Shown here: positions 1-9,243 of the stretch, in pieces
How positions within the stretch are numbered: position 1 is the stretch's first letter
Layout: each line of letters begins with the position of its first letter
Assembly: GCA_024707305.1 (NCBI GenBank)
Contig: JANPZZ010000014.1
Coordinates: 124,001 to 188,000 of the forward strand
Direction of reading: 5' to 3'
Length of the DNA stretch: 64,000 nucleotides
Source of the DNA: Chitinophagaceae bacterium
GTDB lineage: Bacteria; Bacteroidota; Bacteroidia; Chitinophagales; Chitinophagaceae
Notes under the pieces: generated by a model
What the model was told of the DNA's origin: nothing
The model's database searches: none
What the model saw: only the letters and a program-made list of their open reading frames with translations
Position numbers and translations under genes: made by a program

Positions 1-178
1 ATTGTAACGATATATTTTCCGCTGCCAGGAACGTTGCCGTGAGAGGTGCATTATACCGTGTAAGGGGCGTACAAAACAAGTCAAATGCAGCGCTGGCTGC
101 TTTCGATTTGGAGAAGGCAGAAAGAATCTTGAATTTTGTCCGGATTACCAGCAAGGCCAGTTGGTATCGCCATTTCAT
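1..178 (-). CDS. Alpha/beta hydrolase, N-terminal part (runs off the window)
   Basis: The first 59 codons are open on the minus strand from an ATG at 178 and continue beyond position 1. The peptide starts MKWRYQLALLVIRTKFK and contains SKAASAAFDLFCTP. From memory this is the N-terminal region that precedes the hydrolase fold in a Bacteroidota alpha/beta hydrolase family, but no catalytic residue lies inside the window, so the assignment is tentative. The gene is divergent from the DUF2520 gene, with only 18 bp between the two start codons. A TATCTTTGC box on the minus strand sits 5 bp upstream of its ATG, suggesting a nearly leaderless transcript. Confidence 0.5.
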   Translation of the reverse strand, partial: MKWRYQLALLVIRTKFKILSAFSKSKAASAAFDLFCTPLTRYNAPLTATFLAAENISLQ

Positions 179-183
179 AGGCC

Positions 184-192
184 GCAAAGATA
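184..192 (-). promoter_or_regulatory. -7 promoter box (TATCTTTGC) for the partial hydrolase
   Basis: Matches the Bacteroidota -7 consensus TAnnTTTGY and lies five bases upstream of the start codon at 178, so transcription would begin at or next to the ATG. Confidence 0.45.
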
Positions 193-196
193 ACGT

Positions 197-952
197 ATGA
201 ATATTGTCATTCTGGGATCGGGAAATGCTGCTGCCGTGTTAGGCAGGAAATTTAAAGCTGCCGGGCATCAAATAAAGCAGGTGTACAGCCGCCAGGCAGG
301 TGCGGCCAGTGCCCTCGCATATGAATGGGATACAGAAAGCACCAACTACTTAAGCCTGATCACTCAGGAGGCGGATGTGTATATTATTGCTGTTTCCGAC
401 AACGCCATTGCTGAACTTGCTACCCAGATCAATCTTCCCGGTAAAGTGGTGGCACATACAGCAGCCAGTGTGAGCGCTTCGGTTTTAAAACCGATTACTG
501 AACACTATGGCGTTTTTTATCCGTTGCAAAGTCTGCGACGCGAGAATCCACAACTACCGGAGATACCCATTTATTTCGATGGGGCTACGGATCGTGCAAG
601 GAACGCTTTGCAGGCACTCGCTTCGTCTATCGCTTCGGGTGTTCCCGCTATAGCTGGAGATGAAGCACGACAGAAGTTGCATGTGGCAGCTGTGTTTGTT
701 AATAATTTTGTGAATCACCTCTATGTGCTGGCACAAACTTATTGTGAAAAAGAAGGAATCGATTTTCGTCAATTGCTTCCGCTGATTGATGAAACAGCAG
801 AACGTATCCATAACATATCGCCGAAGTCGGCACAAACAGGTCCCGCACTTCGACATGATGAGGGTACGGTTCAATCGCACCTTCAGTTGCTGGAAAAACA
901 TCCGGAGCTGAAGAAGGTTTATATAATGATGACGGAGAGTATTCAGGGGTAG
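197..952 (+). CDS. Rossmann-like / DUF2520 oxidoreductase-type protein
   Basis: 251 aa. The N-terminus MNIVILGSGNAAAVLGRKF is a Rossmann dinucleotide-binding motif (GxGNxxxxL). The middle HYGVFYPLQSLRRENP segment and the helical C-terminal half fit the Rossmann-like plus DUF2520 family, which resembles NADP-dependent oxidoreductases (pyrroline-5-carboxylate/ketopantoate reductase fold). The substrate is unknown. It is the first gene of a co-directional run with the KdsC-like phosphatase, UbiA, Maf and DUF2851, separated from the next gene by a repeat array that starts right after its stop codon. Confidence 0.8.
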   Translation: MNIVILGSGNAAAVLGRKFKAAGHQIKQVYSRQAGAASALAYEWDTESTNYLSLITQEADVYIIAVSDNAIAELATQINLPGKVVAHTAASVSASVLKPITEHYGVFYPLQSLRRENPQLPEIPIYFDGATDRARNALQALASSIASGVPAIAGDEARQKLHVAAVFVNNFVNHLYVLAQTYCEKEGIDFRQLLPLIDETAERIHNISPKSAQTGPALRHDEGTVQSHLQLLEKHPELKKVYIMMTESIQG

Positions 953-1085
953 AGATGATCGATGGGGGATGGGGGATGATCGATGGTGGATGGTGGATGG
1001 TCGATCATCGGTCATCGATCATCGGTCATCGGTCATCGGACATCGATCAACGGTCATCGGTCATAGGTCATCGGTCATCGATCAA
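953..1085 (+). repeat. Period-7 tandem array, inverted pair (GGATGGT / CATCGGT type)
   Basis: Directly after the stop codon, 7-bp units related to GATGGTG and GATCGATG run forward to about 1000, followed by about eleven units of CATCGGT/CATCGAT type, which are the same motif on the other strand. The two halves can pair into a long imperfect hairpin. Units vary at one or two positions. No coding signal. Confidence 0.85.
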
Positions 1086-1102
1086 AGTAAAACACAACTC
1101 GA

Positions 1103-1610
1103 ATGTTTAACAAAATTCGCTTGGTAGCACTGGATGTAGATGGAGTGCTTACAGATGGAACTGTATTGGTTTTGGAAAATGGATTGCAGGCGCGCAGGAT
1201 GAGCGTACGCGATGGGTATGCTTTGCAGCTAGCTGTGAAAAAAGGATTACAAATAATGGTGATTTCCGGCGCAGTGTCAGAGCCCGTGCGCGACCGTTTA
1301 AGTAAACTGGGCATTGCAGATGTGTTCATGGGCGTGAGGGACAAATGGACGTTGTTATCACAACAAATAAAAGAACGTGGTATGCAAGCCGACGAAGTTT
1401 TGTTTATGGGTGATGATATCCCTGATTTGGAGGTAATGAAAAAATGTGGGACTGGCTGTTTGTCCTGCAGATGCTGCGGAAGAAATAAAATCCATTTCTG
1501 CATTTATTTCAAATATAAAAGGCGGTGACGGCTGTGTACGCGAGATACTTGAAAAACTAATGAAAGCCCGTGGATTATGGGACGCAGATACGCATACGGC
1601 ATCGAAATAA
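1103..1610 (+). CDS. kdsC: KdsC-like HAD phosphatase (one frame break)
   Basis: HAD-superfamily phosphatase of the 3-deoxy-D-manno-octulosonate 8-phosphate phosphatase type, which would release KDO for lipopolysaccharide. Motif I is VALDVDGVLTDG (catalytic DxD) and motif IV is FMGDDIPDLEVM. It is about 169 aa after repair, the usual size. The frame breaks at 1449-1451: dropping one G from GGG restores an open frame through CPADAAEEIKS and GGDGCVREILEKLM to the stop at 1610. Related phosphatases of unknown specificity share these motifs, so KDO-8-P is the likely rather than proven substrate. Confidence 0.8.
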
Positions 1611-1726
1611 TCTGCAATGATCCGGTGATAGCTACCTGTTCATCCAGATAATGCGGTATGTAAAGTTGTTAAATCCATCAACAGGGAAACAGCTTTCCTT
1701 CGTATCTTGGCCAAAAATTTTTGTTC

Positions 1727-2659
1727 ATGAGATTGATCGCAGCATTTTTACGGTTGATTCGCCTGCCCAATCTCATTTTTATTGCACTTACGCAAACGCT
1801 TTTTCAGTTTTGCATATTTCACCCCCTGTACGAAGGTGCAATTACTCCGGGAGATACAACCACTTTTATTCTCCTCGTTTTTGCTTCCCTGTTTATCGCA
1901 GCTGCGGGTTATATCATCAACGATTATTTTGATATCAATATTGATGAAGTAAACAAGCCCGGAAGAATGGTGGTAGACAAAGTGATTAGCCGCCGCTGGG
2001 CAATCGCCTGGCATTTTATGCTGAGCATCAGCGGGGTGTTGTTAACAGCAATGGCTTTGCCAGTTCGGGAAAAATGGTACCTTATTGTTGCCAACTTTGG
2101 CTGTGTTGTGTTACTCTGGTTTTACTCCACCACCTTCAAACGCAAATTACTCATTGGTAATTTGGTTATATCCCTGCTAACAGCATGGACTATTCTCATC
2201 ATCTTTTTTTCCAAAGTAAGTCTTAACGATGCGTGGGGAGCAGGTTTTCCCGGACAGCCCAAATTGTTCCGCTTTGCATTTTTATATGCCGGTTTTGCAT
2301 TTATCATTTCCCTCGTACGCGAAGCAGTAAAGGATATGGAAGATATGCCCGGTGATGCAAAATATGGCTGCAAAACCATGCCCATTGTTTGGGGTACGAA
2401 TGCTACAAAAGTTTATGCAGCCGTTTGGATTATTGTGTTGGCGGCAATGCTTGGAGTGGTACAGGTTTATATTTTACAATTCAAATGGTGGATGGCAGTC
2501 GTGTATTGTGCGCTTTTGATTTTTATTCCCCTGATTTTCTTATTCCTCAAACTCACAAAAGCCATTACGACGAGACATTATCGGGAATTAAGCAGCTTAA
2601 CCAAACTGATCATGCTTACCGGAATCTTATCGATGGCATTTTTCTATTTTTATTTATGA
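1727..2659 (+). CDS. UbiA-family prenyltransferase
   Basis: 310 aa, multi-pass membrane protein. The first aspartate-rich motif is NDYFDINIDEVNKPGR and the second is DMEDMPGDAKYG, both diagnostic of UbiA prenyltransferases that transfer an isoprenoid to a hydrophilic acceptor. In Bacteroidota this branch is usually annotated as geranylgeranylglycerol-phosphate geranylgeranyltransferase-like. The actual acceptor cannot be read from sequence. I chose the ATG at 1727 over an in-frame TTG at 1721. Its stop overlaps the maf start (ATGA), so the two are translationally coupled. Confidence 0.85.
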   Translation: MRLIAAFLRLIRLPNLIFIALTQTLFQFCIFHPLYEGAITPGDTTTFILLVFASLFIAAAGYIINDYFDINIDEVNKPGRMVVDKVISRRWAIAWHFMLSISGVLLTAMALPVREKWYLIVANFGCVVLLWFYSTTFKRKLLIGNLVISLLTAWTILIIFFSKVSLNDAWGAGFPGQPKLFRFAFLYAGFAFIISLVREAVKDMEDMPGDAKYGCKTMPIVWGTNATKVYAAVWIIVLAAMLGVVQVYILQFKWWMAVVYCALLIFIPLIFLFLKLTKAITTRHYRELSSLTKLIMLTGILSMAFFYFYL

Positions 2660-3222
2660 AGCCAATCATATTAGCCTCTCAAAGTCCACGTCGTAAACAG
2701 TTGCTGGAATGGGCAGAGATTCCCTTTAAAGTGCAGGTGCAGGAAACGGATGAAAGTTATCCTGCGGAGTTGCAGCCTGCGGAAGTGGCGGTTCATATTG
2801 CACGCAATAAAGCGCTGGCAGTGGCTTCTTCTCTTAACGAAGATCAGGTGGTGCTTGCGGCTGATACAATTGTTGTCCTTGGAAACCGCATCATCGGTAA
2901 ACCCAAAGACACCGAAGATGCGGTTGCAATTTTATCTGACCTCTCGGGAAATCAACACCAGGTAATCACGGGCGTAGTGGTACGTCGTGGCGGCGAAGAA
3001 TGGAGTTTCTCCGATACTACGGATGTTGTTTTTCATGAATTATCGCCGGCGGAAATCCGGTTCTATGTTGACAACTATAAACCTTTCGATAAAGCAGGCG
3101 CTTATGCCATCCAGGAATGGATAGGTGTGGTGGGAATCAAATCTGTCAAGGGTGATTTTTACAATGTAATGGGCCTGCCTGTGAGCCGTGTCAGCCGGCT
3201 GCTGCGTGAAATTCAACCGTAA
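2656..3222 (+). CDS. maf: Maf-family nucleotide pyrophosphatase
   Basis: 188 aa. The N-terminus LASQSPRRKQLLEWA, the ADTIVVL segment, KPKDTEDA and DKAGAYAIQEW are the classic Maf/YceF signature blocks. These proteins hydrolyse non-canonical or modified nucleoside triphosphates to monophosphates and have been linked to septum inhibition. The start ATG overlaps the UbiA stop by four bases. Which Maf subtype (dTTP/UTP or m7GTP) is not decided here. Confidence 0.93.
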   Translation: MKPIILASQSPRRKQLLEWAEIPFKVQVQETDESYPAELQPAEVAVHIARNKALAVASSLNEDQVVLAADTIVVLGNRIIGKPKDTEDAVAILSDLSGNQHQVITGVVVRRGGEEWSFSDTTDVVFHELSPAEIRFYVDNYKPFDKAGAYAIQEWIGVVGIKSVKGDFYNVMGLPVSRVSRLLREIQP

Positions 3223-3304
3223 GCTCCGTTATTTTCACGCGGTTTGTTGTGTAAAACAACCTGTTTACGTGCCGCCGTCCTTCTACATTTGGCAGGTGAA
3301 ACAG

Positions 3305-4576
3305 ATGACCTTATACCTCAACGAACAACTGCTGCAGTATATCTGGCAGTATCAGTACTTCAACGCATCGGAACTTTGCACAACGGATGGCGAGCCGATT
3401 GAAATGCTGCATCCGGGTACGTGGAACTTTAACCAGGGGCCGGATTTCCATCATGCGCGATTAAAGATCGCAGACGTGGTTTGGGCTGGCACGGTGGAAC
3501 TGCATATGCGTAGTTCCGACTGGAGCCGACATGGCCATGCGGGAGATCCCAATTATGATGCGGTTATCCTCCACGTTGTATGGGAACACGATGTTGCCGT
3601 GAACGACATTCCCGTTTTAGAATTAAAAGGGCGGATATCAGGGTTGTTGCTCGAACAGTACGAACGGCTCATGCACCAGGAGTTGTTTATTCCCTGTGAA
3701 GATATCTTCAAGCCCGTTCCCGAACTGGCCTGGTTAAGCTGGCGTGAAAGATTATTGACGGAACGCCTTTACCGACGGAAGCTGGAACTGGATGAAGTAT
3801 TGATCCAAACCAAAAACGATTGGGATGAAGTATGCTGGCGAATGCTGGCCCGAAATTTCGGAATGCGGCTGAACGCCGATGCTTTTGAAGCGATGGCACA
3901 AACGATTCCTCATACCCAGATTGCCAGGATCAGCCATGACCGGTTTAAACTGGAAGCGTTATTAATGGGACAGGCCGGACTGTTGAAAGGGCGTTTCCAT
4001 GAAGACTATCCACGTTCATTGCAGAAAGAATACTATGCATTAAGCCGAAAGTTGAAAGTTCAACCCATCACCATTCCCTGTGTGTATTTGCGCATGCGAC
4101 CTGTAAATTTTCCGGGAATCAGACTATCGCAACTGGCAGGATTAATGAGTCGAACACAAAGACTGTTTACCAAATTCCGTGACGGGGAAAGTGTAAAGGA
4201 AATGCGTGAAATGTTAAACGTGAGTGCGAGTAGTTACTGGGATACACATTATCGGTTTGACGAAGAATCTGCCCATTTGCAAAAGCAAATGGGGGATATG
4301 CTCGCCGACAATATAATTGTCAATACGGCAGTCCCCCTTGTATTTGCCTATGGACAGCAACATCATGATCAGCGCCTGCTGGAAAAGGCGTTGGGATGGT
4401 TAGATGAGATTAAAGCGGAGAAAAATCATATAGTGCATGCATTCCAACTGGCCGGATTCAGGGTTGAATCTTCTGCCGACTCACAGGCATTGCTTGAGAT
4501 GAAAAAGCGATACTGTGAACAACATCGTTGCCTGGAATGCAGCATTGGAAATTTTTTATTGAAAAAGACAGTTTAG
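3305..4576 (+). CDS. DUF2851 family protein
   Basis: 423 aa, typical length for the family. Recognisable blocks are the N-terminal MTLYLNEQLLQYIWQ, NFNQGPDFHHARLKI, VELHMRSSDWSRHGH and YDAVILHVVWEHD, and a cysteine-containing C-terminus (YCEQHRCLECSIG). The function is unknown. A longer frame reaches back to 3188, but the ATG at 3305 begins the conserved region and avoids overlap with maf. It converges on the next gene with a four-base overlap at the stops. Confidence 0.85.
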   Translation: MTLYLNEQLLQYIWQYQYFNASELCTTDGEPIEMLHPGTWNFNQGPDFHHARLKIADVVWAGTVELHMRSSDWSRHGHAGDPNYDAVILHVVWEHDVAVNDIPVLELKGRISGLLLEQYERLMHQELFIPCEDIFKPVPELAWLSWRERLLTERLYRRKLELDEVLIQTKNDWDEVCWRMLARNFGMRLNADAFEAMAQTIPHTQIARISHDRFKLEALLMGQAGLLKGRFHEDYPRSLQKEYYALSRKLKVQPITIPCVYLRMRPVNFPGIRLSQLAGLMSRTQRLFTKFRDGESVKEMREMLNVSASSYWDTHYRFDEESAHLQKQMGDMLADNIIVNTAVPLVFAYGQQHHDQRLLEKALGWLDEIKAEKNHIVHAFQLAGFRVESSADSQALLEMKKRYCEQHRCLECSIGNFLLKKTV

Positions 4577-5949
4577 TTTCTGAACAATGTTTTTGAAATT
4601 ACGGATTGCGGAGTCTTTACATGAATCAAATACAAATCTCCTTTAAGTGCGTCTAAAACCTGAACTCTGATCTGGCCGGCCTGTGGAAGTTTGTACCAAA
4701 GAATCCGAACGTTCCTGCCTGCGATATCAGTCAGCAAAATCTGGTCAGGCATAAGGTCGGGATTATATTGAATTGTGAACTGGTCGTTGAATGGTACAGG
4801 GTAAACAAGAATCGAGGTGCTATAATCAGTGTGTATTTTTAACGTCTTGCTGTTGGCAACATGCCCTTGCTCTGGGTGTGTATACTGGATCATATAGAAA
4901 TTCTTGCCCGCAGCGGGGGCTTTGTCGATATAAGTGAAATGTGAAGAATTGGTAGCTGTTACGGTTATTGAGTCGATAGCAGTGAAAGCAGTTTCATCGG
5001 TAGAACGGAGAATGCGGAATCGTCCGCCAACGCTAGCGTTTTCCGATCGCCAGCGAATTTCGTTCCGGCCATCGCGAAGAGCGGAGATGTGTTCGTCGAA
5101 AATTTTTATTTCCAAAACGGCAAACGAACCACAGGAAGTGCAATCGGTGAGAAGTGTAGCCGCTCCCCAGTTGTTGGGTGTACAACCCCAGGGCGCGCAT
5201 CCCATGTCAGTTGCATGACCCGATCCCAGGCATGCACGTAAACCAGATTGCGCAGTTAATGCGCCATAAAATTGCGAGTATTGCCTTACGCGCAAGCATG
5301 CAGAACCCGTAGGCACCGTATATCCATTATTAACTTTGTTGATCAATACAGCCATGTTGGTTGTACTTCCATCACCTAAACAAATGGCACCGGGTACTGA
5401 CAGCGTTTCCTGAATCGTTCCCCAGAATTCTGCTTCACCATTGTTTACAAACCACGAGTAAGGATCATTAATAACAAGATACTGGCTTGGCATACGGAAC
5501 ACGGAAGTGGGCGTTGCATTGATGACAATATTTGGATTGGATGCGCTGGATGCGCCACTTTCCAATGAAAGGTTCCGTAAAATCTCACAGGTACCATAAT
5601 TATAAATGGCAGTGTTGCCGCGTACGATAATGCCCTCGCCAATGCCGGAGCCGACAACAAATCTTGCGCCGGGACGAACATAAATGGTTCCGCTTTCAAG
5701 ATAAAATCTGTCGACTGTAAGGTCTCCGCAAACAATTAAAGTACCTCCTTTCAATGTAAGACTATTAAAGGTGGTGGTGGCGCCGTAAAACCATTTTGTG
5801 ACGCCGTCGTTTAATGTTTCGTCCGACAATACCAGTGATTCGGTTCCCGTACATGCGGGTGGGGGAGGTGGAGGAATGATACATTGTGCGCTGACAATGT
5901 GGGGCAGGCACAGCATGGCCATAATGACCAGCCGGTAGTTTTTCTTCAT
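4573..5949 (-). CDS. Secreted protein with T9SS type A sorting domain
   Basis: 458 aa. A signal peptide (MKKNYRLVIMAMLC...VSAQ) precedes a proline run (PPPPPPAC). Next is a region of short beta-strand repeats resembling a right-handed beta-helix (VFRMPSQYLVINDP, GTCEILRNLSLESG), then a fibronectin-like stretch. The last about 80 residues (ILVYPVPFNDQFTIQYNPD ... GDLYLIHVKT) match the type A C-terminal sorting domain of the type IX secretion system, so the protein is probably exported and anchored at the cell surface. The passenger function is not recognisable. Confidence 0.82.
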   Translation of the reverse strand: MKKNYRLVIMAMLCLPHIVSAQCIIPPPPPPACTGTESLVLSDETLNDGVTKWFYGATTTFNSLTLKGGTLIVCGDLTVDRFYLESGTIYVRPGARFVVGSGIGEGIIVRGNTAIYNYGTCEILRNLSLESGASSASNPNIVINATPTSVFRMPSQYLVINDPYSWFVNNGEAEFWGTIQETLSVPGAICLGDGSTTNMAVLINKVNNGYTVPTGSACLRVRQYSQFYGALTAQSGLRACLGSGHATDMGCAPWGCTPNNWGAATLLTDCTSCGSFAVLEIKIFDEHISALRDGRNEIRWRSENASVGGRFRILRSTDETAFTAIDSITVTATNSSHFTYIDKAPAAGKNFYMIQYTHPEQGHVANSKTLKIHTDYSTSILVYPVPFNDQFTIQYNPDLMPDQILLTDIAGRNVRILWYKLPQAGQIRVQVLDALKGDLYLIHVKTPQSVISKTLFRN

Positions 5950-6135
5950 GTGGTTTAGGTTTGGATAGTGGATCCGTCGTTATCAAAATTGGGCAGGAAT
6001 CCCGATTCGACTCCCGCCCTTCATGAACACGGCGAATAATTTGATATTAACAGGTTCAAACTAGTGAGCTCTTTTTTTTTCTGCAACTCAATGTGCAGCA
6101 GCGGCACGAATATGTGAATGAAATGCTTTGATTGA

Positions 6136-6227
6136 GAGATGGAGGATGGAGGATGGAGGATGGAGAATGGAGGATGGAGGATGGAGAATGGAGGATGGGA
6201 GATGGAAGATGGTGGATGGTGGATGGT
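6136..6227 (+). repeat. Period-7 tandem array (GGAGGAT/GGTGGAT type)
   Basis: About thirteen 7-bp units (GGAGGAT, GGAGAAT, GGAAGAT, GGTGGAT) inside the 396-bp gap between the T9SS cargo gene and the LytTR gene. Unlike other arrays here it has no inverted partner, and both neighbouring genes start, rather than end, at this gap. The rest of the gap shows nothing recognisable. Confidence 0.85.
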
Positions 6228-6345
6228 TTAAGGTACAAGTGGTGTTTCCTCATTTCATTCAGTTCTTTCGGCAATTGGTGCTTTTAATGCTTTGATTTCG
6301 ATTAGAACATTTTAAAATTTGTCCTTTTTACGGACAATGGTTTTT

Positions 6346-7056
6346 ATGAATGTACTGGTGATTGAATACGAAAAGGGGGTGGTGGAGAAGATCAGACAAC
6401 TACTCTATGAATTGGATGAGGAGATACAGGTTACGGGTGTTTCCGGAGAGGCATTTGTTGCAGGAGAGTGGTTAAATCAAAATGCCATTCCAGATCTGAT
6501 TCTTGCGAATGATGCGGCAATTGAAAACATGGGAGTGAATCGCAGGCCCGGTACCAAAGCCATGTTTACGCTTACATCTCCCGGGTCGGAATATAATTTC
6601 CAGGCACTGCGATACAAAACCATTCGACACCTGCTCGACCATTTACCAGGTATTGAAGAACGGCTGGTAAATTTTGAACAACTTGCAAACGAAGGGGGCA
6701 AAACTACCGGCACCGTTTTTAAAAAACGTTTTTTGGTAAAGCAGGGACAACGTTTACTTTCTATTCCGGTTGATCAGATCGCTTATTTCTTTTCGCAGGA
6801 GCGATTTATTTTCCTTCGCACATTTGATAATCAGAAATACCTGCTCGAGTACCGGATCGAACAACTGGAGAGCCTGCTGGAACCAGCGAAATTTTTCCGG
6901 ATCAACCGCTCTTTTATTATCTCATTGCTCTGTGTAAAAGATATACATGCTTATTTCGGGAATCGTTTAAAACTCTACCTTAACCCACCGGCCGATCGGG
7001 ATGTGATCGTGAGCCGCAAACGTGTGACATGTTTTAAAGACTGGCTCGACAAATAA
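6346..7056 (+). CDS. LytTR DNA-binding protein with degenerate receiver
   Basis: About 236 aa. The C-terminal half (KKRFLVKQGQRLLSIPVDQI ... FFRINRSFIIS ... VIVSRKRV) is a LytTR DNA-binding domain. The N-terminal half has receiver-like layout (MNVLVIEYEKG, DLILAN, TLTSPGSEYNFQAL), but the acidic pair reads EY, the phospho-acceptor position is N, and the lysine position is lost. Phosphorylation by a sensor kinase therefore looks unlikely. There is no histidine kinase next to it. The start is placed at MNVLVIEY, and upstream ATG (6337) and TTG codons are possible. Confidence 0.8.
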   Translation: MNVLVIEYEKGVVEKIRQLLYELDEEIQVTGVSGEAFVAGEWLNQNAIPDLILANDAAIENMGVNRRPGTKAMFTLTSPGSEYNFQALRYKTIRHLLDHLPGIEERLVNFEQLANEGGKTTGTVFKKRFLVKQGQRLLSIPVDQIAYFFSQERFIFLRTFDNQKYLLEYRIEQLESLLEPAKFFRINRSFIISLLCVKDIHAYFGNRLKLYLNPPADRDVIVSRKRVTCFKDWLDK

Positions 7057-7224
7057 CTGGTGCATGACATAGATTTTCGGTTCAATTTGAATCGGCACCC
7101 ATTTTGTTTCTTTTTCCTAAATTTACGTTATCGTTACGCGTAGCCCACGCACGTAAGGCAACTTTTCGCTATTATTGACTGTTTACTGCGAGGGAACATT
7201 CCTGGAAAATTTATACAATCATTC

Positions 7225-8041
7225 ATGCACCGTTTTGTGAATAAAATAAGCCTCTTACTGGTAGTAGCCCTGGTTGCTTCTTTTGCCGCATCGGCACAAA
7301 GCTCCGCGGAAGAGAAACGAGAGAAAAAAAGAACTAAAGAAGCAAAAGATCAACGAGCTGGTACGCCAGGCCGAAGAAGGTGTACTGGTTTACCAGAAAC
7401 AAAGTGTCTTCGGTATTCAATTACGCACGAACGGGTATGGTATTTTTTATGAAATGGCGAAGATGAAGACCAATCGTAAATCTGAAGTCTTCCGCATCGA
7501 CCTTACTGAATCCAAACACGTACGTGAAGAGAAATTATTCGGCAACGCATTCATATTCGGCAACCCCTATATTTTTGGCAAACGCAACTACTTTTATCCC
7601 TTAACACTCGGTTATGGCCAACAATATATTTTTGGTCAGAAAGGGAATAAAAACGGCGTAGCAGTTACTGGTATCTGGAATGCCGGTATTTCACTGGGCT
7701 TGTTGCGTCCTTATTATATTCGAGTGGATGACCTGCAGAATGGTGGAGAGAAATATATCAAGTACAGCGTGGAAGACAGTATCGATTTCGTTGATAAAAG
7801 CATCGTAATTGCTGGTGGCGGGCTCGGAAAAGGCTGGGGCGAAATTAAAGTGAAGCCGGGTGCCTTTGCAAAAGTGGGTATGCGCTTCGATTATGGCCGC
7901 TACAATGAAACTGTATCTGCCCTTGAAATTGGTATGAGTCTCGAAGCGTATGGTTCTAAAATACCCATTCTTTTATATCAAAAAGAACCACAAATGTTTT
8001 TCCAGGGTTATGTAGCCATTGTGTTTGGTAAACGAAAGTGA
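7225..8041 (+). CDS. Secreted/envelope protein of unknown function (one frame break)
   Basis: About 271 aa after repair. A signal peptide (MHRFVNKISLLLVVALVASF...SAQ) is followed by a charged linker and then a beta-rich region with repeated aromatic-glycine strands (FGNPYIFGKRNYFYPLTLGY, FQGYVAIVFGKRK at the end), consistent with an outer-membrane beta-barrel. The frame breaks in the A7 run at 7324-7330: one A too many. With A6 the signal peptide joins NELVRQAEEGVLVYQKQSVF. I do not recognise a named family. Confidence 0.7.
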
Positions 8042-8128
8042 TGCGGGCACCGCTTCGTTGAAACATAACTACTTAGCAATAGGGTAGTGCCTCAATATGG
8101 CATAATCTTCCCGCAGTTTTGACGCTTC

Positions 8129-8158
8129 TTGCTATTTCTTTTAACCTTCGTATTTTTG
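8129..8158 (+). promoter_or_regulatory. Promoter of lipA (TTG - 19 bp - TATTTTTG)
   Basis: TTG at 8129-8131, then 19 bp, then TATTTTTG at 8151-8158. Both elements and spacing match the Bacteroidota -33/-7 consensus. The box ends five bases before the ATG at 8164, so the mRNA would be almost leaderless. Confidence 0.55.
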
Positions 8159-8163
8159 CCCCT

Positions 8164-9093
8164 ATGTCTGAAATTCCCGTTGCTCCCTGCTCTGGTGGTG
8201 CTGCTCCTGCCCGCGTTAAGAAGCCCGATTGGTTACGTGTTAAACTGCCTATTGGCGAAAGCTATAAGCATGTTCGTGGACTGGTAGATACGCATAAGCT
8301 GCATACTATTTGCGAAAGCGGCAATTGCCCCAATATGGGTGAATGCTGGGGTGCCGGAACGGCAACTTTCATGATCCTGGGAAATGTGTGCACGAGGAGT
8401 TGCGGGTTCTGTGCCGTGGCTACAGGCCGCCCCGAACCGGTGGATTGGGATGAACCACAGCGTGTGGCCGAAGCCATTCACCTGATGAAAGTGAAACATG
8501 CGGTAATTACATCGGTAGATCGTGACGAATTAAAAGATGGTGGATCCATCATCTGGCAAAACACCATCCGTGCCGTAAAAGCTTTAAACCCCGACACAAC
8601 ACTCGAAACGCTGATTCCTGATTTCAAAGGAAAAAAAGAAGATATACAACGTGTAATTGATGCGGCTCCGGAAGTTGTTTCACACAACATTGAAACCGTC
8701 GAACGCCTTACACGCCAGGTTCGTATCCAGGCTCGCTACTGGCGTAGCATGGAAGTGATCCGCACGTTGAAGGATGGCGGCAGCCGTACAAAAAGTGGCA
8801 TCATGCTGGGGCTTGGTGAAACACGCGAAGAAGTCATTCAAACGCTTACCGACCTGCGCGACAATGGCTGCGATGTGGTTACGATCGGTCAATACCTGCA
8901 ACCAACACAGCGACATTTACCTGTTCAACGTTTTGTTCATCCCGACGAGTTTGTTGAATACCGCGAAATCGGTTACCAACTCGGACTCGATTATGTAGAA
9001 AGTGGCCCGCTGGTTCGTTCTTCTTATCACAGCGAAAAGCATGTGATTCCCGGATATGGTCGCACGCAGTGGCAAGCCAGCAAGACATCTTAA
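8164..9093 (+). CDS. lipA: Lipoyl synthase
   Basis: 309 aa radical-SAM enzyme that inserts two sulfurs into protein-bound octanoyl groups to make lipoyl cofactors, needed for example by the pyruvate dehydrogenase complex whose E1 alpha subunit is encoded at 55.7 kb. Auxiliary cluster cysteines are in [13 protein letters not shown]. The radical-SAM cluster is CTRSCGFC. The C-terminal serine ligand region is VRSSYHSE. Start at 8164 because it follows the promoter directly and opens the conserved N-terminus. Confidence 0.96.
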   Translation: MSEIPVAPCSGGAAPARVKKPDWLRVKLPIGESYKHVRGLVDTHKLHTICESGNCPNMGECWGAGTATFMILGNVCTRSCGFCAVATGRPEPVDWDEPQRVAEAIHLMKVKHAVITSVDRDELKDGGSIIWQNTIRAVKALNPDTTLETLIPDFKGKKEDIQRVIDAAPEVVSHNIETVERLTRQVRIQARYWRSMEVIRTLKDGGSRTKSGIMLGLGETREEVIQTLTDLRDNGCDVVTIGQYLQPTQRHLPVQRFVHPDEFVEYREIGYQLGLDYVESGPLVRSSYHSEKHVIPGYGRTQWQASKTS

Positions 9094-9243
9094 TCGCTAT
9101 CTTTTGCACTTTGGTCGAAGAATTTTGTAATCGGAGAATTGCTTAGTAATGCAAAACATGACTTCGCATGATGTCGTTTTGCTTAGCTCGGTAATTCGTG
9201 TTAAATTACAGGCCTTACCAATCTAAACTGACCTACATTCTGC

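Noticed and set aside
554..1015. Minus-strand frame overlapping the DUF2520 gene
   Set aside because: Lies opposite a well-supported gene and starts inside a repeat array; no family features.
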